Shown here: positions 35,144 through 47,819 of the stretch, piece after piece
How positions within the stretch are numbered: the first letter of the stretch is position 1
How the letters are laid out: the number at the start of each line of letters is the position of its first letter
NCBI GenBank assembly: GCA_951802195.1
Contig: OX637638.1
Coordinates: 248,001-312,000 of the forward strand
Direction: 5' to 3'
Origin: Tausonia pullulans
Taxonomy: Eukaryota; Basidiomycota; Tremellomycetes; Cystofilobasidiales; Mrakiaceae
Length of the DNA stretch: 64,000 bases
Translations under genes and position numbers: made by a program
The notes under the pieces: model-generated
Told to the model about the DNA's origin: nothing
The model's input: the letters and a program-made list of their open reading frames with translations, nothing else
Databases searched by the model: none

Positions 35144-38100
35144 CTAGCGCGACACCGGCGGCGTCTCCAAGTCCATCTCGCCGTCGTTGTCGGCGTACAG
35201 CCTCCGATACTCGAGGAGCACCCTCCATAGGTAGGCGATGACGTCCTCCCTTGTTCACACACGCACACACATATACACACACGCGTGTTGTCAGCATGTC
35301 TACGAGAACAGAGGCCGGAAGAGAAGAGAAGACGAAGAAGAGAGAGAGAGTGTGTGTGTGTATGTGTGTGGACGAAGGGAAGAGGAAAAACTCACTTGCG
35401 GTAGTATTTCTCGACGAACTCCTTCCCCCTCTGCCCGATCCGCTCTGCCTCGGCATCGTGGCTCCCATCGCCCGTCAGGGGGTTGCCAACGAAGTACGCC
35501 ATGAGGTTCGGGAGGTCCTTCGAGTCATACTTTGAGTCCAAAGCCACCCCCACACCCACGCTGTCAGCATATATTTATTTATTTTCGGAAGAAGGCATCA
35601 AAGGCAGGGGAGAGGAGGGGAGGGAAGAATAGGATGACTGACGCGCGTCGGAACAAAGTGGTACCACGGAATCATGTACGGCGAGAAGAACTCTGGGAAG
35701 GCCGTCGATTTGAGGATGACAGACCCGGTGAGGAGGATCTCCCGGAATCGGCCGGACCAGCCAAAACCTGTCGATCGATGTGGGTAAGTGAGGGAAGGAA
35801 GATGGAGCAGGAAGAGGGAGGGAGAGCGACCGCACCATCCATGTCGCCGATGTACTTGAACGTCTCGTAGTCAGATCGTCGGGGTTTCCAAGTGATCTCT
35901 ATTGTTGGGAGAGGGTCAGTCAAAATAACGCGCAGTATGAGAACGAGAACAGGGAACTAGCCGCCCCACGCACCCCGATTGACCGCCTCACAAGCATCAT
36001 AACCGCAATCCGGCGGGTGCGTCAAGCCGCAGCTAAGAAGCGAAGCAATGATCAAACGTCCCGTCAGCTCATTCGCAGACCCACCTCTCCCTTCCCCCTC
36101 ATTCTCCCGCGCATAACTGACTCGAAGTACTTCTCCGCCAACTCGGTCCTCCGCATCTTCCCCCGCATAAGCACCTCCTCCCCGACGCCGTTCTCTGCCG
36201 GGCCAGCATAGACGTATTCAGTCCATCCGGCCGGCGTCGGGTTGCACATCTCGTGGAGGTGGTTGCGCTGGCCTAAGTTTCCAGGGACCCCACACACACG
36301 CACACACAACACATGCGTCAGCATGAGCAGGGACGAGCGGAAGAAAGAGAGCCCTAACTGACTGTCCCTCCAATCCCCGCCGATTGTATGCGATCCCGGA
36401 TAGAAAACGCCCGTCAACGCTCCCCGCCAAACCATTTGGTTCTTCCGTTCGTTCCAAGGCGGATTGGGCCAGGGGGGTACGGAGAGATACCCATACAGCT
36501 GGGGAATGAGGAAGTCGGACTGCGAGGGAAATTTGGACTGGGAGAATGTTGGGAGGAGGATTTGTTTCTGGTTTGGGCCTGAAGGTGAAAAAAGGGGGGA
36601 GGAGCGGTAAGATCAGCACGGACGAGGGTTACTCTCTTGCTCGCTTGGAAGAACTCTCACAAAATGTCGTCCGATCGGGCCACTGCAGCATCAACCCCTG
36701 TATCTCCCTCATCTCCGTGTTCTTGCATACATCGCTCTGCGTCGCAAAGTCATGGATGAAGCCTCCTTGGTCGTCCGGTAGGCGGTATGTGAGCGCTGTC
36801 GAGTCCCAGATGAGTTTGCCGGAGAAGGCATCGGTCCGCATGAGCTTGACAGCTGGGGAGCTTGGGTGACAGGTGAGACTTGCGGCGAGGTAGGGGGTTT
36901 CTCGAGCGTGGGACTTGAGGGAGGGAGGGTAGAAAGGGTGCTGGGGTTGGAGGTCTGTAGATGGGGGGACGGGGGATCAGTGAGCGGGCGGACATCGAGA
37001 CGAGCGGTTTTGGCCTCACCTTTCAGGAGCGTTCGAGGGGGGCCCTTGGCAAGCCGATCCTTCTCTTGCCACCCGATGGAGACGATTCCGAAGTCTTCGG
37101 TCGAGTAGAGGAACATCGGAACGTCCGGGATGAAGCGGGCTACCTCGTCGATGAGCTACGGAGTCGAAGGTCAGCTCACGTGAACGGGTCCACGAAAGAT
37201 GACGGCGGACGACGACGCACGTAGCAGAACTCGTTCCCGGATCGCGCTCCATGCGGCGGTGCCCATTTGTCTTTGCCCACACCGGTGCAGACGCCGTCCT
37301 TGATCTCAATCTGGAACACGCTGTGTCGGGGCGGGCGGGCGGGCGGTTCGTCAGTCCACACGTCCACCTCCTGGTGGTCGACCTCCTTTGAAAACGACTA
37401 CTCACCGCGTCCCTGCAGTGACCTCCCCGAGTTCGACAGCGTGATTCTCGATGTTCTGGCGGAGAACCTCGCCCGAAAGTCCGCGGAAGGGCGCGATGCT
37501 CTCATTGAGGTAGTCGTACTCGTCGACGAAGTGTACGTCGTTCTTGCGCGTATAGCGGAACCTGTGAAATGTGGGGGGGGGAGTAAGACGGAGCCGACGG
37601 GCGGGGCGGGGCGGAGTTAGGACGCGTGGGCTGGGCCCGGGGTGGATGCGAAGAGGGATAAGGCCGAGAGCTAACGTGAGGGCGGAGTGGGGAGAGGGAC
37701 GGAACAACGACCGTGGGTGAACACAGGTAGCAGTCCTCGCACGCCAGCAGCGTATGCTTCCCTTGGGTCGCGTCGTACTTCTGGCAGTCGCAGATGGAGA
37801 AGGAGACCTGACGGAAGAGAGAGAGAGCGCGAAGGAGGAATACGACGACGCACCACTCGTCAAACCCAGCGGGCGGCCGGCGCCCGTACCGACGCTCGTA
37901 CTCGTCTATGGCCTCGCGAAGGGTCGTACTCTGACGGCCGTGAATCTCCTCCCATCTGAATGCGTAACGAAAGCGGCGGACGAAGAAGGGAAGAGGATCA
38001 GCGAAAGGCCTCTGTCTCTCACACGACGCTTCGCGCGTGGATGTATGTGCCTACGCGTGCGCATGGCAGACAGACGCGGAAAGGCCAGGCCAGGCGAGAC

Positions 38101-38486
38101 GCGAACGCTAGAAGCGACGACGCCAGTCTGCAGCCAGCCTGCCTCTGGAGGCAAGGGGGATACACGCACCTCTTCTCAGCCTCCTTCATAAGCCCAGAGA
38201 TGGGATGTGCCTTCGTCGACGACGACAGCGGGTTCGGTACCGGTGGGACCCGCTCCTTCCCTCCTCCAGGGACCGTATTCAGCGCGTCGCTCTCTTCTAC
38301 AGCGCCGTCGTTGCCCGTCCTTCCACCGGGAATGAGCGCCCCTCCAGCAAAGAGGACAAAGGTCACTGCTGAGACGGCGAGGGCAATGACGGTGATGACG
38401 ACGCCCGGGCGACGCGCGCTGCCCATAGGCGAGGGGAGGAGACGGAGACCAACACCGGATCGACGCGGGGACCTTGGGGGAGACAT
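35144..38486 (-). CDS. CAP10-like glycosyltransferase (GT90)
   Basis: Type II membrane glycosyltransferase of the CAP10/GT90 family, probably a Golgi xylosyltransferase by analogy with Cryptococcus. The start MSPPRSPRRSGVGLRLLPSP at 38486 is followed by one transmembrane helix (about residues 29-52, VVITVIALAVSAVTFVLFAG) and a stem. The luminal domain contains EFCYVRRRP, IPDVPMFLYSTEDFGIVSIGW, a QSDFLIPQLYGY-like block, NQMVWRGALTGV, and the C-terminal conserved run YETFKYIGDMDGFGWSGRF then LLTGSVILKSTAFPEFF and MIPWYHFVPTRVSYDSKDL. These are the diagnostic CAP10 motifs. It ends LETPPVSR. More than ten introns, several with CA/GT dinucleotide runs. The acceptor substrate is unknown. Confidence 0.9.
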
Positions 38487-38973
38487 AGTGGCTGGTGACG
38501 CGGGCGGGCTTGTTGAGCGACAAAGAGGATCGGGTTGGCTAGAGGGCGGAAAGGGGACGGAGAATGCAGCCTCTGCTGCTGGAGGGGGTAGCGAAGCAGC
38601 TGATGAGGGTTCGGAAGTGGGAGCGAGGAGGAAACCCGGAAGCAAGAGAAGGCACGGGCGGAAGCTGGCGGCCATGCTTGTCATGTCCCGACAATCCGAT
38701 GCGTGCAAACACAGACGACGGGGTCTTCCTCTCCCCGCACTTTCTCCCCACAGGTGAGTTCAAGACAGCGAAAGGACGACGAATCAGAGGAAGATGCGGG
38801 GGCAGAAGGACACGCGCTTCGATGCTTTCTTGCACTGCACACGCGCGCGACTGCCTGTTGAGCACAGATGAGCACAGAGTGCTTTGGGTTTTCGCTTAAA
38901 GTCCAAATCGGTCTTGTAGCAAGAGAAATAGGGCGACTAAAGCAAAGAACAGCATCCATCGCCAGCCCCACGT
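38487..38973. other. CAP10-like gene upstream region
   Basis: 487 bp between the CAP10-like start and the ERG7 stop, both minus-strand. It holds the promoter of the first and the 3' UTR of the second. Nothing else recognised. Confidence 0.6.
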
Positions 38974-41900
38974 TCAGGCGAGCGTCTTGAGGTAGAGATC
39001 CGCCTTGCCGACTGTATGGGTTGAGATGGATTTCAACACGATTTCAACACCGCGAACTCTCAAGAGTAAGCGAACGGGCAACGACTCACGTGCCCAAATG
39101 GTGAAAGAGAATTTGAACTGTGACAAAAACGGATGGCGAGACAACAATCAGTGGGCATGCGAACGTGCGAGTGGCGCGCTAGCTGTTCTCTTACGTTCGG
39201 GTAGACGATCTGAAGGAGCAACCAGAATCAGCGTCGCATCTCTCGTTTCGATAACCACAGTAATGTCACGTACCGCGCAGTTCTTGTTCTGTAAGACATC
39301 GGCACAAAAGTCAGCGCATGCCTCCCATCACATCTCCACCCTTTCCGCTGTCCACTCACGAAGATTCCCTCGATGTCCTCCTGGGCCCACGACCCATCGT
39401 CAAGCTGCCTGCTCATGATGAGCTTGAGCGCCCGCTCAATGGGTTCCCGATCGGGATACTGGGCGCTCACGAGGCACAGGACGGCCCATGCCGTCTGAAC
39501 GACTTGGCTCATCGAGTGCGGGCTGTAGACGCCCGTGACGCATGACTAGTCCCGACAAGGGTCAGACTGCGCTCTCTCATTACTCGCTCGCGCGCAACGT
39601 CGCTCACCATGTACGTCTCCCCCCATCCTCCGTCCTCCATCTGCTTGCTCAGCAAGAACGCGCAAGCCCTCCTAACGCTGTCCGAGTTTGCATGCGTCTC
39701 CCCCGCCAACGCCAACGACTCGAGCGCAAAATTTGTCGAGTACGTGAAGCAGATGCCCCAAGAGCCGAACCACGAGCCATCGGCTCGCTGGGAGGCGTGG
39801 ATATACTTGATCGCGCCAGAGATGGTACGGGCAATCTCTTGGGCGCGGTAGGTTGGATGGAGGCGGGTGAAGACTTTGAGGGCGGAGAGGACAGAGGTGG
39901 TGCACTCAGGATAGTTGTACTCTGGGGCGCGGCAAGGGAGGGTGGTCAGTCTTGCCTCTCTCCAACTCGCTCCAAGAAGACCCACCGATCATGATGTTGC
40001 CTGTCATTGCAGCCTTGTCATCAGCAAGACTTAACGGAGGGCAGCTCAGGAGCGACTCACCAAATACCTCGGCATGGTTAAACAGCTCGAGCCAAACGGG
40101 TCCACGAATCTTCTCATAGCTCGCGAACCCTCCGCCGGGGTTCTGCATTGTCAGAAGCGAGTCGACGGCGTCCATCAACCGGCGGGGCTCAATCTGCTCC
40201 TTCATGTACCTGTTTGACGTGAGGGTCAGTCACTGCGCTCGCTCCCTTATTTCACTGAAGAGACTCACCCGAGCTCTTGAAGACCCATGACGGCCTTCAT
40301 CGCTTCGGCGGTCGTGTCGCTGACGAGATAGCTCTGTTCCGGCGTGCTGAACGGCCAACCTCCCTTCGTACATTGCCTGTAGGCCTTTTCGAAGTGCTTA
40401 GCTGCAGTAAGGAACTGGGTCAGTTTGGATGAATTGAGGGTGAGAAGGGAGAAGGCAACGAACGATTCCCGCGGATTTGAGCCTTGTCGAGCCAATCGAG
40501 GCACCGCCTAAGTGACTCTTGGTTCTCAGGCTCTTCTGCGAGCTCGGCTTCGACAAGTGCTTGGGCGATAAAGGCGGCGTCCTTTAGGCGGGTCAGGCGG
40601 TCAGTCAACGAGGGATGCACCACACGGGGAGAGAGCCAGAGAGAGCCTCACCCAGACTTGGCTTCCGTTGGTGCCCGTCATCATGAGACCCTCGTGGCCC
40701 ATCCAGAGAAAATCCTCGGCGACCTTCCGGTGGTCCTTGACCGCCTGACAGCTAATAAAGCAAGCAAACGTCAGTCTAGCAGCTTCAAGCCAAAGTTCAA
40801 AACCCGCTCCCCCAGACTCACTTCTCGCCCTCTTCGACGAATCGGCAGACCCAGTTGAACGCAAAGCTCACGGGTCCAATCGTCTGACAATTCGTGTTCT
40901 CGTCCTCCCAGACGACTAGCTCATACAAGTGCTTGACCGCCATTTCCCTCACGCTCGGCAGCATCCGAGGGATGAGCCACTCGAGCCATCTCAGGGGGTA
41001 TGAAACGAGCGTGAAAAACCCGGAGTGTGGGCTATACAGGTCAATCGGGGAAATGGCGTTGGAGAGGGTGTGCCAGGGAATGGTGTGCCAGGGCTCGATG
41101 AAGAGCTCTTGGCGAAGCTCGAGGATGAGAGGGGTAATGGGCGTCTGGAAGCGGCAGCCATAGAGGTAGGTCATGGGGAAGTCTGTAGCAGGGTCCGACG
41201 ACCGTCAATAAGATTTCGGGAGAGGGAATACTGGAGACGCGGACTCACAAACGTTGCGGACGTGGATCCACCAGCGCCAAGGGTGAATTGGAAGCCATCG
41301 AGGGAGCAGACTGCGTCAAGTTGTATATCAGCAGGGCAGCGATGGGCACAAATGGCAAAGGCTAAGACCTACGCCAGCTCAGGGCAAATGGGGCTGAGTC
41401 CCTCCCATTTGTAACAGTTAAGGATAGCGACTAAGGACAGACGTGTGAGCTTTTCAATTATCGCAAACGTAGAATGAACAAGGTGGGAACTCACGCCAGG
41501 CCTTGCCCCAACTTGGAACGACGGCCGCGCCACCCATCTCGTGCAGTTTGCGGCGCGCTTTCTCGCACACCGGGTGGTCCTTGCTCAGACCGAGCAGACG
41601 GAGAGCCGTGTAGTTGAGCGCTGTTCCAAAGACCGTCGGCTTCGAGTGCGTGTGGCTGAAAGAGAGAGCGGAGGTTGGAGATGCTCATTTGGCTATAAAC
41701 GAGAGCACAGGCGATAGCTGAGTCCACGATGACTCACATTCCCCAGCCCCCCTCCTTTGGGTCGGCACGGTTGCAAAGATAGCGGATCATTTCAAGTCGC
41801 TGCTCCTCGCTGAGCGGCTTGGCGTTGGTGACGTAGAGGGAGATAATGAGACCTGCAGACAGAGTGTGATCAGAGAAAGAGACAGGTTGACGGGGGGGTG

Positions 41901-42683
41901 GCCGAGGGCCCGAGCGTTCTCAAGAAACCCTATGAGAGAGCGACCCACCAGGAATGAGGAACATGGGTCCTCCGTACTCGCCAGCCCAGTGACCGTCCTG
42001 ACTCTGGATGCGCTTGTAGAACTCGAACCCGTTCCGGGCGGCCTCCCTCGCCGTCTTGGCGCGCGGCAGCTTGGGCGCGTCCTGGGGAGGAGCGAGACGC
42101 GTCAATAACAGTCCTCTTTCTCTCTGTCTCACAAGGAGAAGTCAAGGGGAACGCCTCAAATGCACCGTCTCCAGTCCAAGCCAGTACCGATCCTCCATGG
42201 ATTGAGGCCACTTGGCCCGCTCCTCCTCCGTTGAGAGGTAGACCCACTCGTGTCGGCCGTGCGAGCCGTGCGAGACGCGAAGCCGCCAGTGGGCGAGATT
42301 GGTGCTTTGGTTGGGAGGAGGCCTGTACGAGTAGTCGGGGAGCGGCGGGGGAGGGGGGGCTTTCTTCTGGTGGAAGGCAAAAAGGCGGCGAGGTAGAAGG
42401 AGGAGGGTCAGCAGCGGCTCAAAGGACAAACGGACAACCCAATCGAGTATGGGAATATGGCCAGCCGAAGAGACTTGGAGGGCAGCCTGTCATCCGCCGA
42501 GGAATGAGCCGGGGGAAAGGCTCGCCAACGCACGAGATAGGATCTGTCCTCGCCACCGAAGGCGTTCGAGATGTACCAGAGGCCGGCGAAGAGCGGGGCG
42601 AGGAGGAGGAGAAAGTCGCGGTCGCCGAGAACGCCCTCGGGAATGAGGAGGACCTTGTCGACGAGGCTTGTAAGGCTGGGCAT
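38974..42683 (-). CDS. ERG7: Lanosterol synthase (oxidosqualene cyclase)
   Basis: Cyclises 2,3-oxidosqualene to lanosterol in ergosterol synthesis on ER/lipid-droplet membranes. Many short introns; about 800 aa. The conserved part starts [24 protein letters not shown] motifs are visible ([62 protein letters not shown]), as are [21 protein letters not shown] and [13 protein letters not shown]. The catalytic aspartate lies in [13 protein letters not shown], where the usual sequence is DCTAE. The C-terminus reads NKNCAIVYPN...[21 protein letters not shown]. Upstream, an exon starting [20 protein letters not shown] at 42683 joins in phase 0 (donor GTGCGT, acceptor CACCAG) to [14 protein letters not shown]. 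It adds a hydrophobic helix, [19 protein letters not shown] chose this start; the alternative is a start inside the next exon. Confidence 0.93.
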
Positions 42684-44271
42684 CTGTCCGAGGGGGCGGG
42701 CGACGGCTTGAGGTCGTCGTTGGAGGGAGGGAGCAGAGCAGAGGAAGCGCGAATGTCGAACGACGCGTTGACACTGGAATGGGACGATCACGGGCCTGGG
42801 CGGACGAAAGCGCGCGTAGCAAGCTGCCACGGCCGCCGTCGGTGGCCTCTGTCATCGACCACCATCGTCGTACGACAGCAGCTTCGATGGGCAAGGAATA
42901 TGGCATGGCCAGGCCCAGGTTGATGTTTCGTCGGGAAGCGTTCCTCAGGAGGCACTCGTGCTCGATCCGCGCGCTAGGTTTTCCTGTTGGCAAGGCATCA
43001 TATCGTTTACATTTATCGGCCGCGCACATATGGAATGAAAGCGACGCTGCTCTTTGTCTATCCGAAACAACCGAAGAAGGAGGTCAGAGCATGTACAGCA
43101 AGAATGCCATCGATTGGGTCTCTCTCGCCTCCCATCTTGTTCTCATGATGACAAGGCAGAAGAGAGGCAAGCCGCCGCTGACACGCACCATATGGACATT
43201 TCTTCCCCTACTATGTGAGCCTGCGGTCGTGGACGAGGCGGATCAAGATCGGCAGCCTCTCAGTCATCCTGCCTCTTTCGAAATCCCACGGTGACGGTCG
43301 GTCGGTCGCACGTACAGGATGTAGAGTCCTCCCTCTTGACCTCAAGAGTCACCCGCATCGTGGGTCTGGAGATATCTCTTCCTTCTTCCTTGCCCAGTCA
43401 CCAACCCGAGCCATCACTCGCTCATCCGCGCCATCGAGTTGGTCGGTTTGAACGACGGATCCTCCGGCATACGCGAGTCGTAGACTGCGTCCGTCATTCG
43501 CCGTCCGTCCGTCAGCAATTACGCTACTCTACGTCCAGGGCACTCTGCTGGTACAAGCCAGTTCCTCGTCTACCCACGCAAAGGATGGTTCCCGACCCTT
43601 CCCGCGTCCTCCCCACGCCGGCTGTCAGCGAGCGACGTGAACGAATACCACGCCGCGCCGAGGAGACCCGCGAAGAGGACCGCCGTGCGGGCGCCTCCAA
43701 ATGTCTTAGGTGGGTTTGTACGGAGAGGAGGGTTGGCGAGCGAGGGGGAGGCACGAGGACGGGGAGGAGAGTTGGTAGGGGGGGGAGTGGGAGTGGAAGT
43801 GGACATGAATAGGGCGAGGGACGAGAGGCGAAAGGGCAGACGACTAGCTGGCTGGCAAGTTGAATGGGAGGTGAATTGAGGGCGGAGTAGGCAAGGCAAG
43901 GAGTCTTCTTATAGAGCCAGTCGCCTTGGTCTGGAGGGAAGATGTGGTAGTTATCGAGTAGGAGACGGAGAGACAGCCGAGACAGCTCTCCCCGTCCCGC
44001 CGCACTGTCCTCCTTCCCTCCGTCGACCAGTCTGTCTACCTGTCTCTTCCGTCTGCTCCCATACAAGACTGCCATCCACGATGATCGGGACTCCCAGCAA
44101 GAATGGTTCCCCATCTGCGTTTCGAGAACTCCTGAACGATATCCTAGGACCAGATCCGTGCGGTCGTCGCGGATGGCCGGTCGCGTCGTTTCTCCTCCTT
44201 CCATCTTCCCTCGATCTCCCGACCACCATCGTCTTAACCCTTTCAATCAAGCCACGGCTTTTGAACAAGCG
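42684..44271. other. Divergent region between ERG7 and GLS1
   Basis: About 1.6 kb between the divergent starts of ERG7 (-) and glucosidase I (+). Apart from the small minus-strand ORF listed separately, I see no supported gene. Both promoters must lie here. Confidence 0.5.
43570..43806 (-). CDS. Possible small membrane protein, 78 aa
   Basis: Hypothetical. The frame from the ATG at 43806 encodes a Pro/Thr/Ser-rich N-terminus (MSTSTPTPPPTNSPPRPRAS), one likely transmembrane helix (TAVLFAGLLGAAWYSFTSLA, about residues 40-60) and a basic/acidic tail ending VGNHPLRG. The layout resembles small single-pass mitochondrial or ER proteins, but I do not recognise a family. It is unspliced as drawn and a further exon is possible. 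Confidence 0.4.
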   Translation of the reverse strand: MSTSTPTPPPTNSPPRPRASPSLANPPLRTNPPKTFGGARTAVLFAGLLGAAWYSFTSLADSRRGEDAGRVGNHPLRG

Positions 44272-47200
44272 ATGAAGATTGCCCTCTGCGCCGTTCTGGC
44301 TCTCGCGGGCCTGCCAACGGCTTACTCTTCCCAGGACCCCGCCAACTCGACTCTCTCTGGCTTCGTTCGTTCTCGCACCACCATCGTTGAAGTCCTATCT
44401 TTCGAGGCACTGACGCTCTTCTCCCATTACTCTCGATTTTCTCGCTCTCAGACTGAGGACCCTGCCCTCCTCTGGTCGACTTATAACCCAGCGCTATACT
44501 TCGCCGTCCGGCCCCGATTGCCCAAGAGCGTCGTCAACGGCCTGATGTGGCTTGGCCTAGACTGGGACAGTCTCCAGCGTCAGTTTGGATAGATTCTGCC
44601 TCATTTCTCTCTGGAGTTGGACGGGCGGCGCGCAAGAGACAGGACGATGACGACGACGGAAGGACCGCCGCCAGCGCATCTCGACGCGTCTCTCCGCCTC
44701 ACTTCTCAACCCGTCTCTCTTCTTGTTCATGAATGCTGACGGAGGCTCTTCGTTCTCTACCAGGCATTCATCACACGGCCTCCTCCTCCCCGCCCAGCGA
44801 GTCCGGCCTCCAGTCGTACACCTTCACTTCGGCGGTCCCCCGTCTCGGCTCGACGCAACGACTCATCGACTCGCGGAACGGCTTCACCGTCAACACGGCG
44901 TTCGCCAACCTCAAGGCCGGAAGCGAGTGGGGTGCTCGCGTTGAAGTCGTCGGAGATCACGGCAAGGAGCGTGGCACGGGCGTGTGGTATGTCTCGCTTG
45001 AAGGGCCGGGGAGTCTGAGACTCGTCGCTCAAGAGGGGGAGGCCGAGGTGAGTTTTGGCGCCACAACGAGACTCCCACCGGCCGTAATGGCTGATCCCTT
45101 GGCCGTTTACCGACTTCATAGGGACTTACTTCGCCCATCGTACTTGAGGGAAATACGCCCGACCTCGGAGAGTTCCGGATCACCCTTACCGACCGTGTGT
45201 AGCAGCTCAGGACCGCGTCGCAGACTAAAACTGATCCTCACTCGCTCGCTCCACTCCAGACAAGGATGCCCAGCCTATCACGACCGGCAAAATGTCCGAG
45301 CTCTTTGAAAAATCCCTTGGCAAGACGTCCTGGGCCGGCGTCAACGTCCCCGTGGCGGATATCTGGAAGGCCAAAGGTGCGTTCTCTTTGTCCCCTCGCT
45401 TCGGATGAAGTTCAGACTGACGAACGTCCTTCCTTCCTCAGATATTGTCGCTTCGCTCATCACCCAGACGGCCAACGCCATGATCCAGCGCTTCACCAAC
45501 GGCGCCGAGCAGCCTCGCGCGGCCGATCTCCCAGACCCAGCTTTTGTCCTTGGACATGCGCTCGGGAATCAGCGATCGGCATTTGAGTGCAACTTTTGGG
45601 CCTTTCAGAAGAGCTGGGAGGGTGTCGGAGGATGGGACGTCATCTACGAGCAGGGACCGTTCGCGTCCGAGACCCCGGACGTGTCAGAAGACGGCAAGGG
45701 TGAGAGATGAGCATTCCACGTCGAGAGAAACCTTACCGACCACATTGGTCCTTTTCCAGCCCCTTCCATCACTCAGGCGCTTGAGACACTCGCTTCAACA
45801 TACCAAGCTCATTTTGCCGAGCGTCTTCCGCTGACATCGGAGGCAGCGGCGCCCTACAGTTCGTCGGCCTACCAAAAATTCGCCCAGGAGGTCACCGCCA
45901 ATGTCTTTGGCGGCATCGGCTATTTTTCCGGTCGGTCCCTCATCGATCGGTCGTTTGCCCAGGAGTACGACGAGCAGCCGGAGTATGAGGAGGGCGAGGA
46001 GGGTGTGAAGGAGACGGAGGAGAGGCAGCTTTTGACAGCGTCGCCCTCGAGAAGCTTCTTCCCGAGGGGCTTTTACTGGGACGAGGGCTTTCACCTTCTC
46101 ATCATCGGCGCGCTCGACAACGACCTGAGGTGAGACTCCTGCTCCTTTTTTTTCTCCTGGCGCACGCTTACTTGCTCTTTGCGTCCAGCCTCGAGATCCT
46201 CAAGTCTTGGATCGATCTCATAGACGAGGACGGCTGGGTCGCCCGCGAGCAGATCCTTGGTGAGGAGGCAAGGAGCAGAGTGAGTGGCATCGCTTTGAGA
46301 AAACCTCGCTCAAGATCGAACTGATCTCTCTTCCCTTACTAGGTCCCTGCCGAGTTCCGCGTCCAATACCCGTCCTACGCCAACCCGCCTACGCTCGCCA
46401 TGGCCGTAACGGCATTCATTGCGCGTCTCAAGGAGCGCGAGTCGGCCGAGTTGCTCAACTCCCAGCTCGGCCTCGACACCGCCCAAGTGCTCGTTTCCTC
46501 TTCCTCCTTCGAACTCGGCTCTTCGGAGAAGTACCTCGACCCAGCCCAGGCTCGCGCCTATCTCAACTCGATCTACCCAGCCCTTCGCCGGCATTACCTC
46601 TGGTTCCGCCACTCGCAGAAGGGCCAGCTCAAGGAGTGGGGCCGCAAGCCGCCTTCGAGAACAGAAGCCTACCGCTGGCGTGGTCGGACGGAGAAGCACG
46701 TCCTCACGAGCGGGCTTGATGACTACCCGAGGGCCGTTCCGCCGAGTGTGGGCGAGCTCCATCTTGACTTGATGTGCTGGATGGGTTTCTTTGCGAGGAC
46801 CATGGGTGAAATTGCGGAGTATGTTGGGCTCGAGGAGGACCGAGGGGAGTATGCGAGGAACGAGAAGAACATTCTCGCCAACCTGGACTGTGGGTGGTGC
46901 TTGCTTGCTCTCTCTCACACTTCTACTGTCGGCTGACGATGGGACACCACACATTCAGATCTCCATTGGTCAGAGGAAGATCAAATGTATTGCGACGCGA
47001 CGGTCGACGATGACGGTGGGCACCTGTCACAAATGTCAACTCCAAATCTTCTCTGACTGGCTTCCTCACTCTCCAGACGAATCCGTCCCTGTCTGCCACG
47101 CCGGCTACATCTCCCTCTTTCCTCTCCTCACCGGTATCCTCCCGGCCTCATCCCCACACCTTGGAGCCATCCTGGAGCTCATGCGCGACCCGGAGACCCT

Positions 47201-47819
47201 GTGGTCTCCCTACGGCATTCGTTCGCTCGCCAAGAACCACCCGCTCTTTGGCAAGGACGAAAATTACTGGCGAGGTCCCATCTGGATGCCGTTTAACTAC
47301 ATGGCGCTCAGCTCGCTGTACAAGGTGGGAGCTCCGGCTGCTTACTTTGTTACCTTGCCAGGGTAGGGACTGACGCTTGTGGGAATGACAGATCTACATG
47401 GTCCACGATGGACCTCACCAGGCCCTTGCCAAGGAAATCTACACAGAACTCCGTCAAAACCTCATTACCAACATCTTCAAGGTGCACCCAGTCCCTCGCG
47501 TTCTTTATTTTCCACATATTGACTGATCGCTGCTTTGTCGCCTTGCTGCAGGAGTATGAACGGACTGGTTTCGTCTGGGAGCAGTACGATCCACTTACCG
47601 GAGAGGGAGCGAGGAGGTTGGTCCCGCTTGCCAGCCAACTCTGTGGACGCTTCGACGCTGATCAACCCCGACCCTGTTACATGACCCTCAGCCACCCGTT
47701 CACTGGATGGACGGCAATGGTCGCCATGGGTGAGGAGCAAGCCCTCCCTCTTGACGCATCGCGCTCGCTGACCATCCGCTCGCTCGCCCTTGCTTCCAGT
47801 CATGGCGGAGAAATATTAA
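44272..47819 (+). CDS. GLS1: Mannosyl-oligosaccharide glucosidase (glucosidase I, GH63)
   Basis: ER enzyme removing the terminal alpha-1,2-glucose from Glc3Man9GlcNAc2 on new N-glycoproteins (CWH41 in yeast). The start at 44272 gives a hydrophobic signal (MKIALCAVLALAGLPTAYS); in-frame ATGs exist upstream, so the leader could be longer. Landmarks: DPALLWSTYNPALYFAVRPR then SVVNGLMWLGLD, FVLGHALGNQRSAFECNFWAF, the GH63 signature SFFPRGFYWDEGFHLLII near 46.06 kb, VPAEFRVQYPSYANPPTLA, GLDDYPRAVPPS...HLDLMCWM, KDENYWRGPIWMPFNYMAL and TGFVWEQYDPLTGEG. The final intron joins HPFTGWTAMVAM to VMAEKY and the stop, giving the expected end. About 13 exons and 850-900 aa, complete. Confidence 0.94.
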
